From Neisseriaceae bacterium (GTDB lineage: Bacteria; Pseudomonadota; Gammaproteobacteria; Burkholderiales; Neisseriaceae): DNA of 9,134 nt. The stretch spans positions 1-9,134 of the forward strand of contig JAFSQZ010000085.1 of NCBI GenBank assembly GCA_017446355.1, read 5' to 3'. Below the pieces are notes generated by a model that had not been told where the DNA came from, did not search any database, and was given only the letters and a program-made list of their open reading frames with translations. Within the stretch, counting starts at the first letter, position 1; each line of letters starts with the position of its first letter. The position numbers were made by a program, and so were the translations under genes. Below are positions 5,971 to 9,134 of the stretch, one piece after another.

Positions 5971-6109
5971 CCTGTGCAAAACCCTACTTTGTACTATTCG
6001 TCATTTTGACCTTGAACGAAGTGAAAGGGAAAAATCTTTATAAAACAAAGAATAAGATTCTTCACTTTTCTGCGAAAAGTTCAGAATGACAAGTTTTGCA
6101 AAGGTTTCA
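5966..6109. mobile_element. MITE-like palindromic element, copy 2
   Basis: A 144-bp relative of copy 1. The left end TGAAACCTGTGCAAAAC has one mismatch to the complement of the right end (6093-6109). Its right 56 bp (6054-6109) align without gaps to copy 1 (5821-5876), with 49 identities by eye. The left interior differs more (CATTTTGACCTTGAACGAAG instead of CATTTTGAGTGTAAGCGAAG). The inner TCATTTTGA and TCAGAATGA arms are kept, so the long-hairpin layout is preserved. Confidence 0.7.
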
Positions 6110-6262
6110 GTCTTGTTTTCAATAATCTAATTATTTGATTTTTCAATAAAATATTGCTTACTCAATACACTAACAGTGGTAAAAAAACGATACAAGTCCA
6201 CAAGTAATAAACATAAGCTTTTTTTGATGGACAAGTAGATTTGATGTTTAAATCACTGCTTT

Positions 6263-6390
6263 AAACCTTTGCAAAAGTGGTCATTTTGCGTTTTTTTTGT
6301 AGGAAGGCGAAGAATCTTAATTGTTTTATATTAAAAATTTTTCGCTTGTATTCAAAATGACGAATAATAAATGAAATTTTGCAAAGGTTT
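6263..6390. mobile_element. MITE-like palindromic element, copy 3 (diverged)
   Basis: A 128-bp element bounded by a perfect 14-bp inverted repeat, AAACCTTTGCAAAA (6263-6276) and TTTTGCAAAGGTTT (6377-6390). Inside, TCATTTTG (6281-6288) pairs with CAAAATGA (6353-6360), and CGAAGAATCTTAA is present at 6308-6320. The right inner arm has decayed. It is the most diverged of the three and lies nearest the aroB 3' end. Confidence 0.65.
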
Positions 6391-6482
6391 TTATTTGTGA
6401 AAAAGTTTTTTGTCTTTTTTGAACACCAATTTTAGATGAGCCACAATTTTTATTATCCTGCCTGAAAAAAGTTGCCGTCATT

Positions 6483-7568
6483 TCAAGCAAGATAATCTTG
6501 CAAACTACGTTGCAATAAATCAGTGTTGTCTATTTGACTGATGACTGCTTTTCCCAGTTTTGTTAAGGTAACAAAGCGCATTTGTCCATTTTGTACTTTT
6601 TTGTCATGGCTCATATGTGCCAGCCATTTTGGATATGCAAATTTTGGTGGTGCAATCGGTAAGTGAGCTTGGGTTAATAAGTGTTCAACACGTTGAACAT
6701 CTTCTGCATTCAGGCAGCCTAATTGTTGCGATAATTTTGCTGCCAATACCATACCAGCAGAAACTGCTTCACCGTGTAACCACGTGCCATAGCCCATTTC
6801 TGTTTCAATGGCGTGTCCAAAAGTATGTCCTAAATTCAATAATGCACGCACACCTTGTTCTTTTTCGTCTTGGGCAACAATGTCTGCTTTCATTTGACAA
6901 CAATGATACACGGCTTGTGCCAGTAAAGTTGCATCTTTTGCCATTAAGGCAGCCATATGTTGTTCCAACCATTGTAAAAACGCTGCATCGCCCAATAAAG
7001 CATATTTAATCACTTCCGCCATACCAGCAGAAAGTTCACGTTCAGGCAGCGTGTTCAGCGTATTCAAATCCGCAATCACTGCTTTGGGTTGATAAAATGC
7101 ACCAATCATATTTTTACCCAAAGTATGATTGATGGCGGTTTTGCCACCTACACTGGAATCTACTTGGCTTAATAAAGTTGTTGGTACTTGAACAAAGGCA
7201 ATACCACGTTGATAAGTGGCCGCAGCAAAGCCAGCAGTATCACCAATCACACCACCGCCCAAAGCAATAATGGTACTTTTGCGATCCGCGTGATGCGTTA
7301 AAAGTGCATCGTATATTTGATTGAGTGAGTCGTGATTTTTGTATTGCTCACCATCAGATAATAATATTGCTGTATGCTCAATTTGATGTTCAGACAGCAT
7401 TTGTTGCAGCGGTGTTAAATAATGTGCCGCGATGGTGGGATTGGTTACAATAAACGTTTTCTGACCAATATGTGGTGCATATAAATCAAATTGATTGATG
7501 ATATGACTGCCAATATAAATTGGATATTGATGCGATGGTGCTTGTACATCTAATTGATGTTCAATCAT
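6483..7568 (-). CDS. aroB: 3-dehydroquinate synthase AroB
   Basis: NAD-dependent metalloenzyme, 361 aa, converting DAHP to 3-dehydroquinate, the second step of the shikimate pathway. NAD-binding GGGVIGD is at 104-110, followed by PTTLLSQVDSSVGGKTAIN (129-147), which holds substrate-binding residues. The metal ligands by family alignment are E185 (GMAEVIKYA), H248 (NLGHTFGHA) and H265 (WLHGEAVSAG). The length is normal and no key residue is missing. The ATG (7566-7568) overlaps the aroK stop (ATGA, 4-nt overlap) and an AAGGGG Shine-Dalgarno lies 10 nt upstream inside aroK, so the two are translationally coupled. A full DUS (6709-6720) sits near the 3' end, coding for RLPEC-like sequence on the opposite reading, and a partial one is at 7041-7050. 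No convincing terminator follows the stop. Confidence 0.97.
   Translation of the reverse strand: MIEHQLDVQAPSHQYPIYIGSHIINQFDLYAPHIGQKTFIVTNPTIAAHYLTPLQQMLSEHQIEHTAILLSDGEQYKNHDSLNQIYDALLTHHADRKSTIIALGGGVIGDTAGFAAATYQRGIAFVQVPTTLLSQVDSSVGGKTAINHTLGKNMIGAFYQPKAVIADLNTLNTLPERELSAGMAEVIKYALLGDAAFLQWLEQHMAALMAKDATLLAQAVYHCCQMKADIVAQDEKEQGVRALLNLGHTFGHAIETEMGYGTWLHGEAVSAGMVLAAKLSQQLGCLNAEDVQRVEHLLTQAHLPIAPPKFAYPKWLAHMSHDKKVQNGQMRFVTLTKLGKAVISQIDNTDLLQRSLQDYLA
6709..6720 (-). repeat. Single-orientation DUS inside aroB
   Basis: TTCAGGCAGCCT followed by AATT: reading the minus strand this is AGGCTGCCTGAA without the symmetric extension. It is one of the copies (with 3514-3526, 3603-3614 and 5243-5254) that shows which dialect the genome uses. 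Confidence 0.85.
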
Positions 7569-8104
7569 GATTTTTTAACCCCTTCAATTTGCTGAATAAT
7601 TTGCTGTAACGTTTCTGTAACACCGTGTTTTCCTACTTCAATCACAATGTCCGCCACTTCACGATACAACCGATCACGTGTTTGATAAAGCTGCCTGAAA
7701 CGCGCCAAAGGATCGTCCACTTGCAATAAAGGACGATTTTTATCATTTTGGGTACGCACATAAACCGTTTCAGGCAGCGCGTGTAAATAAATCACCACGC
7801 CTTTTTGTTTAAATAACTGCCGATTTTCAGGCAGCAAAATGGCACCACCACCTGTTGCCAATACGATTTTATCCATAGCACACAAGGTTTCAATTGTTTT
7901 TTTCTCACGCTGCCTGAAACCAGTTTCGCCTTCCATTTCAAAAATCGTAGGAATGCTTACCCCCGTCTTATCAACAATCACTTGATCACTATCATAAAAC
8001 GAATAATGCAAATGCGTTGCCAATTGACGACCCAACGTACTTTTGCCCGAGCCCATTAACCCGACCAAAATAAAAATGCCTGCTATTTTTTCCATAGCAG
8101 GCAT
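7565..8104 (-). CDS. aroK: Shikimate kinase AroK
   Basis: ATP-dependent phosphorylation of shikimate to shikimate 3-phosphate, fifth step of the aromatic pathway, 179 aa. Walker A GLMGSGKST is at residues 15-23. FYDSDQ gives the shikimate-binding D40, GFRQRE gives R64, and the ATGGGAIL glycine loop is at 83-90. The lid segment contains NDKNRPLLQ, and TRDRLYREVADIVIEV closes the domain. Two in-frame ATGs are possible: 8102-8104 (MPAMEK, with AGG upstream) and 8093-8095 (MEKIAG). The second aligns more naturally with other AroK N-termini but has no clear RBS. A perfect 14-bp inverted repeat covers both candidates. The order pilQ-aroK-aroB is that of Neisseria. Four copies of the DUS core GCTGCCTGAA lie in the gene. 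Confidence 0.96.
   Translation of the reverse strand: MPAMEKIAGIFILVGLMGSGKSTLGRQLATHLHYSFYDSDQVIVDKTGVSIPTIFEMEGETGFRQREKKTIETLCAMDKIVLATGGGAILLPENRQLFKQKGVVIYLHALPETVYVRTQNDKNRPLLQVDDPLARFRQLYQTRDRLYREVADIVIEVGKHGVTETLQQIIQQIEGVKKS
7690..7919. repeat. Cluster of four truncated DUS cores in aroK
   Basis: The 10-mer GCTGCCTGAA, or its complement TTCAGGCAGC, occurs at 7690-7699, 7769-7778, 7826-7835 and 7909-7918. All lack the correct first two bases (AG) of the 12-mer. They are translated as RFRQ or LPE depending on orientation. Confidence 0.75.
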
Positions 8105-8107
8105 TTT
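8073..8107 (-). terminator. Terminator-like hairpin covering the aroK start codon
   Basis: Plus-strand arms AAAATGCCTGCTAT (8073-8086) and ATAGCAGGCATTTT (8094-8107) are perfectly complementary over 14 bp with a 7-nt loop. In the minus-strand RNA the order is arm with the first AUG, loop GGAAAAA, second arm, then a U-rich run (UAUUUU). This has the build of an intrinsic terminator or attenuator between pilQ and aroK, but it lies inside the first ten aroK codons. It would hide the first AUG in the stem and place the second AUG at the stem-loop junction. A role in lowering aroK-aroB expression relative to pilQ is inference. Confidence 0.55.
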
Positions 8108-8112
8108 AACCT

Positions 8113-8136
8113 AAATTAGCACAATGTGCCGAATTT
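8113..8136. promoter_or_regulatory. Dyad in the pilQ-aroK gap
   Basis: GCACA (8119-8123) and TGTGC (8125-8129) around one base, with outer AAATT (8113-8117) and AATTT (8132-8136), make an imperfect 24-bp dyad in the 40-bp gap. It lies directly before the aroK start hairpin. It could be a protein-binding site or a weak pilQ terminator stem. No regulator is assigned. Confidence 0.3.
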
Positions 8137-8144
8137 ACCCAAGA

Positions 8145-9134
8145 TTAGTAACGCAACACGCTGGTTTCACCACCCATAATGCGAGGTGTGATGAAGAACA
8201 ATAATTCATTACGTTTTTGTTCACGTCCACGAGATTTAAACAAATTACCCAATACAGGCAAATCACCCAATACAGGCACTTTGTTAATTGTATTACTCAT
8301 CACTTCTTGATAAACACCACCAACAATTAAAGTACCACCATCTTCAACCATTGCTTGTGTTTTCACTTGTTGCGTAGCAATACCTGGTTCACCTACCACA
8401 TTTCTAATAGAATTATCTGGATAATCTTTATGAATTTCAATATCCAAAATAACTTTATTATCAGGTGTGATTTGTGGCAACACTTTCAAACTCATCACTG
8501 CTTTTTTGAATGAAGTTGAGCGTTTACCATCGCCATCATCTTTGGTATAAGGAATCTCAAAACCTTGTTCAATAAGTGCTTCTTTACGGTCTTGTGTTAA
8601 CACACGTGGCGTAGAAATGGTTTTACTACGATTTTCTGTTTCCATCGCAGATAATTCCAAACCTAATGCACTTGATGACCAACGACGAACCAAAGCAATA
8701 CTGTTCACCGCATTAGCCATCGGCAAATTCACGTTTGGACTTAACATAGCCGTTGCGTTTTGACCTAAACCTACATTGGTGTTATCAATAGCTTGACTCC
8801 AATCAGAGCCAACATTGGTATGACCGACACGAGCAGCACCAAATTTCACCCCTAAATCACGAGCAACACCGTCAGCCGCTTCCACAATACGTGCTTCAAA
8901 CATTACTTGACGAGAAGCAACATCTAGTTCTTCAATCAATTTCTCAAATTTACGAATCACGTATTCGTTATCGGTAATAATCAAGGTGTTGGTGCCAGGA
9001 TCAATCAATGCGCTACCGCGACTACTTAAAATGGAGCGATTATTGCCAGTAGCACTACCGTCTTCACTGATGTTTAGAATTTTGCGAAATTCTTCAACAT
9101 TTTTATATTTTAATTGGAATGTTTGTGATAACAA
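8145..9134 (-). CDS. pilQ: Type IV pilus outer-membrane secretin PilQ, C-terminal part (gene runs off the right edge)
   Basis: Forms the multimeric outer-membrane channel through which the type IV pilus passes, and through which DNA is thought to enter during transformation in Neisseria. The window holds the last 329 codons; the first codon here is TTG for an internal leucine, not a start. Residues 1-70 (LLSQTFQLKYKNVEEFRKIL, IDPGTNTLIITDNEYVIRKFEKLIEELD) are the end of the N-domain region. RQVMFEARIVEAADGVARDLGVKFG (75-99) starts the secretin domain proper. Secretin hallmarks follow: ALGLELSAMETENRSKTISTPRVLT (156-180), TQAMVEDGGTLIVGGVYQE (259-277), and VPVLGDLPVLGNLFKSR (286-302) with ELLFFITPRIM (310-320). 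It ends in LRY, as I recall for Neisseria PilQ. pilMNOP would be expected upstream, beyond the window. Confidence 0.96.
   Translation of the reverse strand: MLSQTFQLKYKNVEEFRKILNISEDGSATGNNRSILSSRGSALIDPGTNTLIITDNEYVIRKFEKLIEELDVASRQVMFEARIVEAADGVARDLGVKFGAARVGHTNVGSDWSQAIDNTNVGLGQNATAMLSPNVNLPMANAVNSIALVRRWSSSALGLELSAMETENRSKTISTPRVLTQDRKEALIEQGFEIPYTKDDGDGKRSTSFKKAVMSLKVLPQITPDNKVILDIEIHKDYPDNSIRNVVGEPGIATQQVKTQAMVEDGGTLIVGGVYQEVMSNTINKVPVLGDLPVLGNLFKSRGREQKRNELLFFITPRIMGGETSVLRY

Larger units (their letters stand above)
5526..6482. other. Gene-free region between aroB 3' end and fis 5' end, with repeats
   Basis: Nearly 1 kb without a credible gene. It contains three MITE-like palindromes (5742-5876, 5966-6109, 6263-6390), a dispersed repeat (5894-5928), one DUS palindrome (5955-5970) and short direct repeats near fis. 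The remaining AT-rich spacers (5568-5741, 6110-6262, 6391-6482) hold no motif I can name beyond a degenerate DUS (CTGCCTGAAA near 6459). The region must include the fis promoter, but I see no convincing -35/-10 pair. Confidence 0.8.

Noticed and set aside
5853..6089. Plus-strand open frame of 78 codons in the gene-free region
   Set aside because: It runs through parts of two MITE-like elements and the dispersed repeat, and its translation follows repeat DNA with no domain or good start context.
5742..6390. A CRISPR array or tandem repeat array
   Set aside because: The three units differ in length and sequence, are separated by unequal spacers and are individually palindromic with terminal inverted repeats, which fits small mobile elements.
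5526..6482. An insertion sequence with transposase, a tRNA gene or a toxin-antitoxin pair in the large gap
   Set aside because: No open frame with family motifs, no tRNA cloverleaf or T-arm motif, and no paired small genes could be found on either strand.
6617..7009. 130-codon plus-strand frame opposite aroB
   Set aside because: It lies wholly within aroB, whose catalytic and metal-binding residues are all present on the minus strand.
9126..9134. A start codon for the pilQ fragment at the right edge
   Set aside because: The first codon is TTG in the middle of the conserved PilQ segment LLSQTFQLKYKNVEEF, so the gene continues beyond the window.

Overview
The window reads as chromosomal DNA of a member of the Neisseriaceae. 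It carries at least twelve full copies of the 12-mer AGGCTGCCTGAA (or its complement TTCAGGCAGCCT), the DNA uptake sequence (DUS) dialect I associate with Simonsiella and close relatives. The gene order pilQ-aroK-aroB is the order I know from Neisseria, and the base composition is AT-rich. The genus is an inference: Simonsiella, Alysiella or a related oral Neisseriaceae fits best.

All nine recognisable genes lie on the minus strand, so transcription runs from high to low coordinates. Right block: the 3' part of pilQ (type IV pilus secretin), then aroK and aroB (shikimate pathway), which overlap by 4 nt. A 14-bp perfect hairpin followed by a U-rich run sits directly on the aroK start, between the pilus gene and the metabolic genes. 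Centre: a gene-free stretch (5526-6482) holding three related MITE-like palindromic elements of about 130-145 bp with the terminal motif AAACCTTTGCAAAA, plus one unrelated dispersed repeat. Left block: fis, purH, miaB, parB, rluE and the 5' part of argS, separated by short intergenic gaps rich in DUS. Several of these DUS are arranged as inverted pairs that would form terminator-like hairpins.

The genes are housekeeping: DNA uptake/pilus, aromatic amino acid and purine synthesis, chromosome segregation, nucleoid regulation, and RNA modification and charging. They do not form one pathway. The linking theme is DNA uptake: PilQ is the outer-membrane channel that type IV pilus-dependent uptake uses in this family, and the window is dense in the DUS words it favours. 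I found no defence system, CRISPR array, prophage or transposase gene, and no clearly undescribed protein system. The points of interest are non-coding: the MITE-like trio, the aroK start hairpin, the palindromic DUS that carry two dialects at once, and perfect TATAAT boxes lying next to DUS palindromes upstream of miaB and parB.
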